Shown here in pieces: positions 35,663-45,888 of a stretch of 64,000 nt of DNA (within the stretch, counting starts at the first letter, position 1; the number at the start of each line of letters is the position of its first letter). This stretch comes from Kalaharituber pfeilii (Eukaryota > Ascomycota > Pezizomycetes > Pezizales > Pezizaceae). The translations under genes were made by a program, and so were the position numbers. Below the pieces are notes generated by a model, which worked only from the letters and a program-made list of their open reading frames with translations, was not told the origin of the DNA and did not search any database. Location of the stretch: assembly GCA_015179045.1 (NCBI GenBank), contig WHUZ01000023.1:434001-498000 (forward strand). The letters run 5' to 3'.

Positions 35663-38600
35663 ATGGATGCCGTAGGACTTGCATTCGGTATTATACCAGC
35701 AGCCGTCAAACTGGTTCAATATCTCCAGAACGTCAAAGATGCTCCAGCATCCTGCCAAGAACTTATTGAACGGTTCAACTTATATATACAATATGCGCAG
35801 CAGGTAGCTGACAGAAAGCAAAACAACAAAATTCCAAACGAAGTGCAGAAGAGCCTTGAGCCGCAGCACCTTGTCCTCCAGAAGCTAGATGCAATTCTTC
35901 AAGATCCAAAGCTACAGAATCTCCTAAAACAGCCGGCAATTATTGTTGAGGCTCGAAGTTCGACAATTGTGGAGAGTCAAGCTTCCATCACAATTTCCGA
36001 TGCAAGTTCCATTATATCTACCGATGGGTCGATTTCCGGAGACCTCACTGCGAATGCAACCTCTGGGAAAACGTCTACCAATGCTAGTGTCAAGAGGCAG
36101 CGAAAGAGAGATATTTTTAAGAAACTTATCCCATCGCGGACCTCAACCCCCATGACTACTGGTGGTAAAATTTTTCAACGTTACCTGAGCCCTCCCACTG
36201 GTTTCAATCTGGCGCAACCCCGAACTGGTTCGGAGGGCTCTTTGGCTTTGTCTATTGTCACTTCCGCCGCTGCGGAAAAATCGACTACCATCAGAACACT
36301 GGCCGATCGATTGGTATGGCCATTCCAAGAGGATGAATTCAAAGAAATTTCACAGTCTCTTGAAACGATCACGAACATTCTGCAGAAGATGCTGCAGCTT
36401 GAGATCAGGTACTCCACTTTGAAACGAGCCGTTTATATGCTGCTTATGGACAGTTCTGCTAATATGCATCTAAAATTGTAGGGAAGTTGTATTGGACTCC
36501 CAAGTTAAAATGACTGATGTTAGCAACGATGTAGCAGAAATGAAGTATGTTTCCTCTCCTTAATGCAGCTTGCCTTCATGGAAAACGTTACACACCCTTC
36601 TCGAGTGGAATTCCGTTGCCATAGGTAGCAAAACACTTGCTGATAGTGGTAATCTATACATCTGGATTACTGGTGCGAACTAGAGCTATTGCAGTTAAGA
36701 CGCATAGCAAGAATGAAGGTATGGTAGAACACTGGAAAACCAAGAGGATTTCTTGACATTCAAGTAACTAAACTCATTTTTAATTGAACAGATGATGCCA
36801 GAAAAAGAGCATATAAATGGCTATCGCCATTGACCTTTTGGAGCACGCAAGATAATGTTTATGGGAAGGTCGAGCATGGTACTGGAACGTGGCTCCTGGA
36901 GGATGAAAAATTTACCGAATGGCTACGAGGGGAGTCGAGGGCACTGTTTTGTTATGGAATGCGTTAGTCTCCTTTTGTTCGAGCTGCCAAAGCAGAGAAA
37001 ACAGCTAACATTCAAAACTATAGCTGGTGCAGGAAAGACTACACTCACGTATCTCCCCTTCAAAAAGGCTTTTTTTGCTATACCACCTAATAAGCAAAAC
37101 CTTCTTTTAGGTCTCTTGTCATTCAGCATTTGAGCGGTACCTATGGCATCAATGAAGCAATGGGCAAAAAGCAGGTTGGAATGGCGTTCTTGTATTGTAA
37201 CTATGGCGACCAACAAGTGCAGACTCTGCAGAACCTCCTTGGAAGCATTCTGCGTCAACTGGAAAAGCAATGCTATATTACACCTGATCTCAATAAGCTT
37301 TACACTGAATATTGGGAGAAAGAGGAACGCTATTTGCCTGTCAACGAGATTATGGAGCGGGTGAAGAAATGTGCTTCAGCTCTGGAGAGAATCTTTCTTG
37401 TAGTTGATGCTTTAGATGAATGCCTTTCTCAACGTGACCTATTGCGCATCCACTTGTTCAATCTTATCCGGTGTGCTGGCAATGTGCAGCTTTTCACAAC
37501 ATCTCGACCTGATCCTAGTACTGTTAATTTCTTTATGGAAAAGGGGTACTCAAGCTTGGAAATAACAGCCAAAGACAGTGATATCAGGATATATCTTGAG
37601 GCAAGAATAGAACAGTTTGCAAAAACGGGTGAAAATCTTTACCGCCTCATCGGTGCTAATGCTGAACTTCGGAACGAGGTAATTGATAGGATTTCACAAC
37701 AGGCAAATGGAATGTAAGTATTATTCTGTTGAAATTAATTCTTTTCTCTAACTAACATTTGCACGCACTTGTGGAGGTTCTTGATTGCTCAACTTCACAT
37801 ATCCTCCATTGCCAACACTCCGAACCGCAAAGAGCTTACGCTGGCTTTAAGCAAACTCCCGGAAGATTTAGACAGTACCTATGATCATGCAATTCGGCGA
37901 ATTCAAGCACACAATGGGAAGTACTGGAAGATAATTCAGAAAGCTCTCATGCTAGTCACATTTACTTTGGACTGGTTAGAGCCTGATGCACTTTTGGATG
38001 CAATTGCTACGCATGAGGACAGTGGCTTTAACAGGGAGGATAGAGTGGATAAAGCATACTTGCTTTCTAACTGTGGAGGTTTGCTGATTGAGGAAGAGTT
38101 GAAAGATAACGCGCAGAGTAAGGGGTGAGTAATATTCATTGTCTTAGATAATAGAAATGGGAACCGACATTGACCGAACTCTGCTCTTGTTAGAAATAAA
38201 TTTATTATCCGTTTCATTCATCAAAGTGCTAAAGAGTTCTTTGAGAAGAATCTAACTCTGTTATTTCCAAGCACGGATAACTCAAGTTCACTTACCATCT
38301 TAACTGCTGAAGCACACTCCATCATTACACATGTGTGTCTAGAGTACCTAACAACAGACCGAGGTGATGCATATCAGAATGCTCAGTTGAATGGCAAGAA
38401 CTTGAGCTGTGATTTCCCTTTCTTACAGTACTCCTTTTGCCATTGGGGAATCCATGCCTCTAAAGCTTCGAAGGACCGAATCCAAAGTAGACTATTCCAG
38501 TACTTCGAACGTGAGCAGGATGCAGGGTCCTCGAATGGCCACCACCACTACCAGGCATTTGATACGTTCTGGGAGTTTGACAGGTCTCCATCGATGTGGG

Positions 38601-41600
38601 ATTGGGTCTTAGATCAGCATATTCATGCAGCGTCTAGGTGTGGCTCGATCTTTGTTGCATCAGTGGTATTTGACTTGAGGGTGTTAGTTGAGGGATACGT
38701 TCGGCAAAATCCAAACTTCATTCCAACTCTATCAAAACCCTTCCTTGGAATCTGTTTGACAGCGGCAGCATGGAGCGGAAATATAGACCTCTTCAGACGA
38801 CTTTGGATTAGGGCCGCAGATGTCAATATAAACTCCACTAATGGTGCAATTAGCCCATGTATACGAGCCATCACTCCTTTGTGGGCAGCAGCGTATAATG
38901 GGCATAGCGGGGTAGTTGAGCAGCTGCTAGTGAATTCGAATGACAGGGTCGACGTTAATATAGCTAATACTAGTGGCATGACACCGCTATATGTAGCTGC
39001 TCGGAATGGGCATAGTAAGGTGGTCGAGCTGCTGCTGGCGAATACCAAGGTCGATGTCAATATGGCTAATGAACATGGCTGGACATCACTCAATAGTGCA
39101 GCTAACAATGGGCATGACAAGGTGGTCGAGCTGCTGCTGGCGAATCCCAAGGTCGATGTCAATATGGCTGACGAAAATGGCATTACACCACTCAGTAGTG
39201 CAGCTTTCCATGGGCATGATAAGGTGGTCGAGCTGCTGCTGGCGAATACCAAGGTCGATGTCAATATAGCTATCGTAAATGGCTTTACACCAGTGAGTAT
39301 TGCAGCTACCAACGGGCATGGCAAGGTGGTCGAGCTGCTGCTGGCGCATACCAAGGTCGATGTCAATATGGCTAACGAAAATGGCTGGACACCACTGGGT
39401 ATTGCAGCTACCAACGGGCATGGCAAGGTGGTCGAGCTGCTGCTGGCGAATACCAAGGTCGATGTCAATATAGCTATCGTAAATGGCTTTACACCACTGA
39501 GTATTGCAGCTACCAACGGGCATGGCAAGGTGGTCGAGCTGCTGCTGGCGCATACCAAGGTCGATGTCAATATGGCTAACGAAAATGGCTGGACACCACT
39601 GGGTATTGCAGCTACCAACGGGCATGGCAAGGTGGTCGAGCTGCTGCTGGCGCATACCAAGGTCGATGTCAATATGGCTAACGTAAATGGCTGGACACCA
39701 CTCAATAGTGCAGCTTTCCATGGGCATGATAAGGTGGTCGAGCTGCTGCTGGCGCATACCAAGGTCGATGTCAATATGGCTAACGAAAATGGCTGGACAC
39801 CACTGGGTATTGCAGCTACCAACGGGCATGGCAAGGTGGTCGAGCTGCTGCTGGCGCATACCAAGGTCGATGTCAATATGGCTAACGTAAATGGCTGGAC
39901 ACCACTCATTAGTGCAGCTTTCCATGGGCATGATAAGGTGGTCGAGCTGCTGCTGGCGCATACCAAGGTCGATGTCAATATGGCTAACGTAAATGGCTGG
40001 ACACCACTTAATAGTGCAGCTGATGAAGGGCACGAAAAGGTGGTCGAGCTGCTGCTGGCGAATACCAAGGTCGATGTCAATATAGCTAACGGAATTGGCT
40101 GGACACCACTCAATAATGCAGCTTACAATGGGCATGGCAAGGTGGTCGAGCTGCTACTGGCGAATCCCAAGGTCGATGTCAATATAGCTAATGAAATTGG
40201 CTGGACACCACTCAATAATGCAGCTAACAAAGGGCATGACAAGGTGGTCGAGCTGCTGCTGGCGAATCCCAAGGTCGATGTCAATATGGCTAATGAAGAT
40301 GGCTGGACACCACTCAATAGTGCAGCTGATGAAGGGCACGAAAAGGTGGTCGAGCTGCTACTGGCGAATACCAAGGTCGATGTCAATATAGCTAACGAAG
40401 ATGGCTGGACACCACTCAACAGTGCAGCTGATGAAGGGCACGAAAAGGTGGTCGAGCTGCTACTGGCGAATACCAAGGTCGATGTCAATATAGCTAACGA
40501 AATTGGCTGGACACCACTCAATAATGCAACTAACAATGGGCATGGCAAGGTGGTCGAGCTGCTGCTGGCGAATCCCAAGGTCGATGTCAATATAGCTAAT
40601 GAAGATAGCTGGACACCACTCAATAGTGCAGCTTATGAAGGGCACGAAAAGGTGGTCGAGCTGCTGCTGGCGAATCCCAAGGTCGATGTCAATATGGCTA
40701 AGGAAGATGGCTGGACACCACTTAATAGTGCAGCTGATGAAGGGCACGAAAAGGTGGTCGAGCTGCTGCTGGCGAATCCCAAGGTCGATGTCAATATAGC
40801 TAACGAAGATGGCTGGACACCACTCAACAGTGCAGCTGATGAAGGGCACGAAAAGGTGGTCGAGCTGCTACTGGCGAATACCAAGGTCGATGTCAATATA
40901 GCTAACGAAATTGGCTGGACACCACTCAATAATGCAGCTAACAATGGGCATGGCAAGGTGGTCGAGCTGCTACTGGCGAATCCCAAGGTCGATGTCAATA
41001 TAGCTAATGAAATTGGCTGGACACCACTCAATAATGCAGCTAACAAAGGGCATGACAAGGTGGTCGAGCTGCTGCTGGCGAATCCCAAGGTCGATGTCAA
41101 TATGGCTAATGAAGATGGCTGGACACCACTCAATAGTGCAGCTGATGAAGGGCACGAAAAGGTGGTCGAGCTGCTACTGGCGAATACCAAGGTCGATGTC
41201 AATATAGCTAACGAAGATGGCTGGACACCACTCAACAGTGCAGCTGATGAAGGGCACGAAAAGGTGGTCGAGCTGCTACTGGCGAATACCAAGGTCGATG
41301 TCAATATAGCTAACGAAGATGGCTGGACACCACTCAATAATGCAGCTTACAAAGGGCATGGCAAGGTGGTCGAGCTGCTACTGGCGAATCCCAAGGTCGA
41401 TGTCAATATAGCTAACGAAGATGGCTGGACACCACTCAATAGTGCAGCTAACAATGGGCATGACAAGGTAGTCGAGCTGTTGCTTGCAGACAGTAGGATT
41501 GATGTCAACTGTGGTGATAAAGATGGTGACACCCCGCTGCATATAACAGCTTACGTTGGGCACACCTGCATAGCAAAGCAACTTCTTGCACATGACAAAA

Positions 41601-41719
41601 TCGACTTTACCCAGGCCAATGCCGCTTCTGAGACTGCCCTAGATGTTGCCACCAAGCATGGGCACCATGAAATTGCCACAATGTTACGTTCAAAGCTTGA
41701 AAACGACAACGAGGCATAG
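35663..41719 (+). CDS. NLR2: HeLo/SesA-like, NACHT and ankyrin STAND protein, eight exons
   Basis: Exon model: 35663-36408, 36482-36544, 36684-36718, 36792-36962, 37024-37048, 37111-37713, 37777-38124, 38194-41719. All introns are GT-AG and all phases fit, giving 1,838 residues without a break. The N-terminus (VGLAFGIIPAAVKLVQYL, later WPFQEDEFKEISQSL) is like the helical fungal STAND N-terminal domains of the HeLo/SesA group, which in studied cases act as cell-death effectors. The usual pre-NACHT motif follows (KWLSPLTFW, TGTWLLEDEKFTEWL). Walker A GMPGAGKTT is near residue 340, within a 25-base exon; Walker B FLVVDALDE is near 445; a winged-helix-like region follows (LPEDLDSTYDHAIRRI, FIIRFIHQSAKEFFE). 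Then come about four diverged and 25 near-identical 34-residue ankyrin repeats. Likely role: intracellular ligand recognition for incompatibility or immunity; the ligand is unknown. Confidence 0.85.
38940..41510 (+). repeat. Homogenised 102-bp ankyrin array of NLR2
   Basis: Twenty-five units share GHxKVVELLLAN/HP/TKVDVN and differ at a handful of positions: the two residues before GH, the residue after it (D, E, G or S), N/H and P/T after LLLA, I/M after DVN, and the two or three before GWTPL. Two stretches 816 bp apart (about 40190-40390 and 41006-41206, eight units) translate identically. The minus strand remains open over 1.5 kb as a periodicity artefact. Confidence 0.92.
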
Positions 41720-42915
41720 CGGATGCTAGTCCCCATCCCTTGGCTCTCTATCTCTCTGCTGTTCACGTTGACCTCAATCCTTATGTTTTGTACTTCATTT
41801 CATTTCTGCTGGCAAGGAAGTTGTGAGAGAGCGGGCGTTCTGCCGGGTATGTGCTTCGAAGTAGGATTTGATTTTCAACATTGGATCTATGTTCTATGTA
41901 TGCATCAATCGTTTTCAGAAAGTTTTTTTTTTTTCTATACGTCACTAGCATTGATAAATTTTGGTTATGTAGCAAGCGATGGAGGTAACCCACATGGACG
42001 TTTTTCACCACTTTCACCAGCTCATCTCGTTGTTCACTGTTTCTTCTGTTATTCTCTTTCGTTGCCGTTTTGTTGATCATTCCACATCGATTTATTGCTT
42101 CCGACTGTTTTGTATTTTACATTTTCCATAGAAAGCCACAAAGAACTGAACCCTCCTTGTCGTTCACTAACTCGTTTGCTCCACTTGTTTCTTCTCTCCA
42201 CCTCCCAACAGAGTACCTATTGTGTCGAGCAGCATTTGTCGGCGGCTTCTCTTACCGCTCATAAAATTTGTCGTCATCTTTTCCACCTGCTGTAACGTGT
42301 TATCTTGTAAGTAACCTGCTTCGGAGGAAATCTACCCATGACAAACCGAATCTCAAAACTGATAGTTACAATGTGGCATGATGCACTAGCTATAGTCGGT
42401 CTCTTGATTGTCTTTCCTACTGGAATGGGTGTTTGGCTTACGGAAATATTACGCACGGAGGGGCATGGCTTTGCTTCATTGTGTTTGATCCTCCTATGTT
42501 TACGTTTACTCACAGATTTGCAGCCAGGTATTCACTGTTTTATGTCGTCATCCAGTGTGTACTCCTCGTTTTGGTGTGGCAAGCAGAGGTACCTCAATCT
42601 TCGCCGCTCCGTCCGCTGTCATTTCCCTCAATGCCCCCTGTGCCCTCACTGCCCTACATGCGTGGCGATTGCTGCTCTCCTCAGCCGGTCTGGCTCCCTG
42701 CATGCTACCCAGACCCCGCCTCTTGACAGGCTGTAGCCCGGTAGGTTTGAGGTGGAACAAGTGCAGTCGGAGATACCTTGTGAAGGCGTCAGCACCAGGT
42801 CAGAACTCCGTGAGTTACGTGTCGGCACACAAGGTCAAGGCTCTGAGGGAACCTTGAAATACGCTGTCTGGACGGTACGCACATACATCAATGACATCTT
42901 TTTTACCTGAAATGT
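41720..42915. other. 3' flank of NLR2, no gene recognised
   Basis: Short frames only. 41.8-42.3 kb is T-rich and may be a 3' UTR; 42.5-42.85 kb is C-rich with several overlapping frames that show no domain. Confidence 0.4.
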
Positions 42916-42979
42916 CTGCCCTACCATGGCGAACAGCTGCAAGCAGGGTTACGTGAAAAAAAAAAAAAAAAAAAAAAAA
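42916..42979 (+). mobile_element. Family A short retroposon, ~64 bp
   Basis: CTGCCCTACCATGGCGAACA through GCAGGGTTACGTG is followed by 24 A. It matches family A. A target duplication is not obvious. Confidence 0.75.
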
Positions 42980-43513
42980 GCCTACATCAACTACATAATA
43001 GCTATATTTGTTTAATAACTAGTGGCAGAATAGAATACACATCAGGTTCTATATATGGGATATTCAAAGATATACAGTAGAGTTATAGGGCTACTCATGA
43101 GTACTTAGGTAAGTGACAGCATGGAGATATAATGAAGGTGTGAATGATGTATATACAATCTCGTAAGCATGAATATATAAGATGGGAAAGTTTTAAGTAT
43201 TGCCATCTTCAGCACTTTATATGTGAACTGATATAGAGTTCTCTCGCTGCCATATCACCTCTTCTGTCTAAATCTGGTTCTTTGTTCGACGTGGTTTTGC
43301 CCCTCGATACGTAGATATCAAAGAAACTACCAGGACTGTTTTGGGCATCTCGTTCTGACTTGTAGCAAATAGATCCTTCCACGTGTATAGCAGTCGATTC
43401 GTGCATATCTTCTCATCAAGATTAGGAGAAGGAATGAAAGAAGAAGAGAATGGAAGGGATGAAACGATTGAGAAGGGGATTAGGAGAGGAAGAGTCGAGC
43501 AGGGTGAGAGGTC

Positions 43514-43556
43514 TCTTTTTTTTTATATATATATCTTTACTCGCATGCCGCCCTGT
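43514..43556 (-). mobile_element. Family B short retroposon, 43 bp
   Basis: A T-rich tail is followed by CTTTACTCGCATGCCGCCC. It is flanked by AGGGTGAGAGGTC at 43501-43513 and 43557-43569. The body is only about 22 bp. Confidence 0.85.
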
Positions 43557-43924
43557 AGGGTGAGAGGTCAATTGAAAGAGGTTGAAGAAGATAATAGAGA
43601 ATTCCGAAATTCTATGAGAGGAGTGGATATACCAGAAAAGAAAAAATCGACATAAGGAACGAATGTGAGAGATGCAACTGTGTCTGGAGAAGAAAGGGGG
43701 CGGTTCGTGTCGTTGCACAGACAGTTGAGCCTGGTGAGGAGGTGTTATCGAGGGGGTGAGCAGAGCATGCAGGGCCTAGGATGGGGAAGGCCCATTATTG
43801 AAGTGGCTTTATGAATGAGGAAGAGGACGCACTCGGGTGGAAAGAAAGAGAAGGGTTTCCCGATAAGAGAAGGCCTCAAGAGTTTCGGCGGGAGCTGGAT
43901 TGATCCAATCAAAAGATGGTTGAT

Positions 43925-43982
43925 TTTTTTTTTTTTTTTTATTTCACGTGACCCCGCATGCAGCTGTTCGCCAAGGCAGGGC
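43925..43982 (-). mobile_element. Family A short retroposon, 58 bp
   Basis: Poly(T) is followed by TTCACGTGACCCCGCATGC to CCAAGGCAGGGC. It is flanked by AAAGATGGTTGAT at 43912-43924 and 43983-43995. Confidence 0.9.
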
Positions 43983-44089
43983 AAAGATGGTTGATGAATG
44001 TGAATGTCAGGGCGACATATGCGACATAGGCGCCTGAGAGGCTGCATAGCGCAGGCAGGCTACATATGCACGGCGATGCGGCGGAAGCT

Positions 44090-44250
44090 TCTGGCGCATA
44101 GGCCGACAGAAGCTTCCAGCATGGGGACCTCAAGTATTTAAAGTTTCAGCATAGACCTGAGCGAGAGACCATCATCAATATACTTTACTCTCTCTCTCCA
44201 GGCTTCGTCCACTAGGCTTAAGCTTCGTCCTCTGGGCTCTGTCCTTACAG
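44090..44250 (+). promoter_or_regulatory. Putative promoter of the Ser/Pro-rich gene with 11-bp inverted repeat
   Basis: A perfect 11-bp inverted repeat (GGAAGCTTCTG, 13-base spacer, complement) lies at about 44088-44122. It is followed by a TATA-like GTATTTAAAG near 44132 and a CT-rich leader (CTCTCTCTCTCC). The stretch could alternatively be part of a retrotransposon LTR. Confidence 0.4.
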
Positions 44251-45390
44251 ATGGCGTCAAGCACAGGCCGAACCTCGAGCTCAAAGAAGGCATCCAAAGG
44301 GCATGAAAAGTCAAGATCCAACTCCCCACCCACCTCCCGATCCAGAGAGAAGTCGAGATCCACCTCCCCACCCTCTAAAGCATCAGGAGGGCTCAAACGG
44401 CCGATCAAACCTGGGGCCAAGTTGACCAGACTGGCCGCCCTAATATACAAGCACCTTAAGCCCATGAACCGTAGCCAGATCGAACACGACCTATTTGCTA
44501 AGAGCTCCGGAATCCTCAACCTCCTCTCCTTGACAGAAAAAACAGCTCTTACGGCTGATCGTATAACTAGAGGAAACCAGTCACCTCCCAAGCCAACCTC
44601 GGAAGAGATCACTGAGTTCTTGACCCTCAGAGATCAGCTATTCAACAAAGAACCATCACCAACTCCTGACAATAATGAGACTCGTGAGGACTCCTCATCA
44701 TCCCCGCTCACAGATTTCGACCCCTCTCCATCACCCCCAAATGAAAAAGAAGACGAAGAAGAAGCATCCCCATCACCTTCCGACAGTACGGACGTCTCCT
44801 CTAAAGCTCTGCTCGCAACAGTTGAGTCCGGAGAAGCAGAAAATCAGACTGTGCAAAAGGACACTGATGTGGAACATCTTCCCCCTGAACCTCACGTCGA
44901 AAACTCAGCTCAAACAGGCAGCTTGCTGCCAGATATCGGCGGGAAAGTATCAAAAGTCATCTCCACGGTGGCAACATGGATGTCCTCCACAGGATTCGAG
45001 CACTTAGGCACGGATCTCTCCCCGATCCCTTGTAACGATACTCAAACCGAACCATCAGATCAACTGATACAGTTAAATCAAACGATCGACAATCCTGTCT
45101 TGGGCCCTACTGGTGACATTGGACCTCGTCGCTTTGGACATCCCGTTTCGGAAACATGCCAAGAACTTCCCGTTTCAGCTACTTCAGTGCATGTACTGAC
45201 TTCCGTTTTCGAATCCTTCCATCTATCACCCCCTTCCCAACTTCCCGTTTTGGAAACATGCCAAGAACTTCCTTTTTCAGAAGTAGCCTCCTCACTAGAA
45301 ACCCCTCATGTACTGACCTCCGTTTCCGAGTCCTTCTATCTATCACCTCCTCCTCCTCCCCAGTCTACCGGGATGACTCCGGACAGGTAG
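44251..45390 (+). CDS. Ser/Pro/Glu-rich protein truncated by a MULE terminal repeat
   Basis: 379 residues from ATG 44251. The N-terminus is basic and Ser-rich (SRSREKSRSTSPPS); residues ~50-130 form a possible folded helical segment (LTRLAALIYKHLKPMNRSQIE, LRDQLFNKEPSP). The rest is acidic and Ser/Pro-rich, with an imperfect duplication of about 35 residues (CQELPVSATSVHVLTSVFES versus CQELPFSEVASSLETPHVLT). The last seven codons (GMTPDR and stop) come from the terminal repeat of the MULE that starts at 45369, so the native C-terminus is missing. No domain is recognised; a gag-like protein of a disrupted retrotransposon is one possibility. Confidence 0.55.
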   Translation: MASSTGRTSSSKKASKGHEKSRSNSPPTSRSREKSRSTSPPSKASGGLKRPIKPGAKLTRLAALIYKHLKPMNRSQIEHDLFAKSSGILNLLSLTEKTALTADRITRGNQSPPKPTSEEITEFLTLRDQLFNKEPSPTPDNNETREDSSSSPLTDFDPSPSPPNEKEDEEEASPSPSDSTDVSSKALLATVESGEAENQTVQKDTDVEHLPPEPHVENSAQTGSLLPDIGGKVSKVISTVATWMSSTGFEHLGTDLSPIPCNDTQTEPSDQLIQLNQTIDNPVLGPTGDIGPRRFGHPVSETCQELPVSATSVHVLTSVFESFHLSPPSQLPVLETCQELPFSEVASSLETPHVLTSVSESFYLSPPPPPQSTGMTPDR

Positions 45391-45495
45391 TTCCTTGTAC
45401 GGTAAGCGGATCGCCAGTGGCGTGCGCTAATATGCAGAGTTTTCAAGGGTGGCGAGCTCGCATGTACTCGAGTACAACTTCACGTATATCGAAGA
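45369..45495 (+). repeat. MULE left terminal inverted repeat
   Basis: It matches the reverse complement of 48609-48761 apart from scattered substitutions and the extra segment in the right copy. Confidence 0.88.
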
Positions 45496-45888
45496 TATGG
45501 TTTTTCTCTTTCGCCTCTGCTGTCGCGGAATCGCTTTACTAGTTACTTGATAGCCAGGACGCGTGGTCTTTCAACAACGCCAACCGCCACTACCTCCGAA
45601 GTTGGCCATACATCCAGTAATACATGTTGCTGCGTCCTACAGTAGTAAATGGCTGAATGATAGTAAAAAAAAAAAAAAAAAAAAAAACTGTCGCCGCAAT
45701 TTTGTAAATACTTGGCCGAAGAGCTTTAACAGTATATAAGGCTTTTGATGACTGTTCTGGCATATGTTTTCTGCTTATTCAATAGCACACAGTGCCCATT
45801 CTCACTCAGCATTACCTATCCTCTCGGTCTCATTCCTCTTAGCAACACCTAGCCCCCACGCATATCTTTTTATACCTAAATAGGCAAT

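Larger units (their letters stand above)
42980..44089. other. Retroposon-rich intergenic stretch
   Basis: Apart from the retroposons at 43514 and 43925, it holds AT-rich and then GA-rich sequence with no recognisable gene. Confidence 0.4.

Noticed and set aside
38623..41593. Minus-strand frames of up to 496 codons across the NLR2 array
   Set aside because: Periodicity shadows of the 102-bp coding repeat; composition (SSSSTTLPCPL) follows from the sense codons.
45666..45687. Poly(A) tract inside the MULE as another retroposon
   Set aside because: No family A or B core next to it and no flanking duplication.
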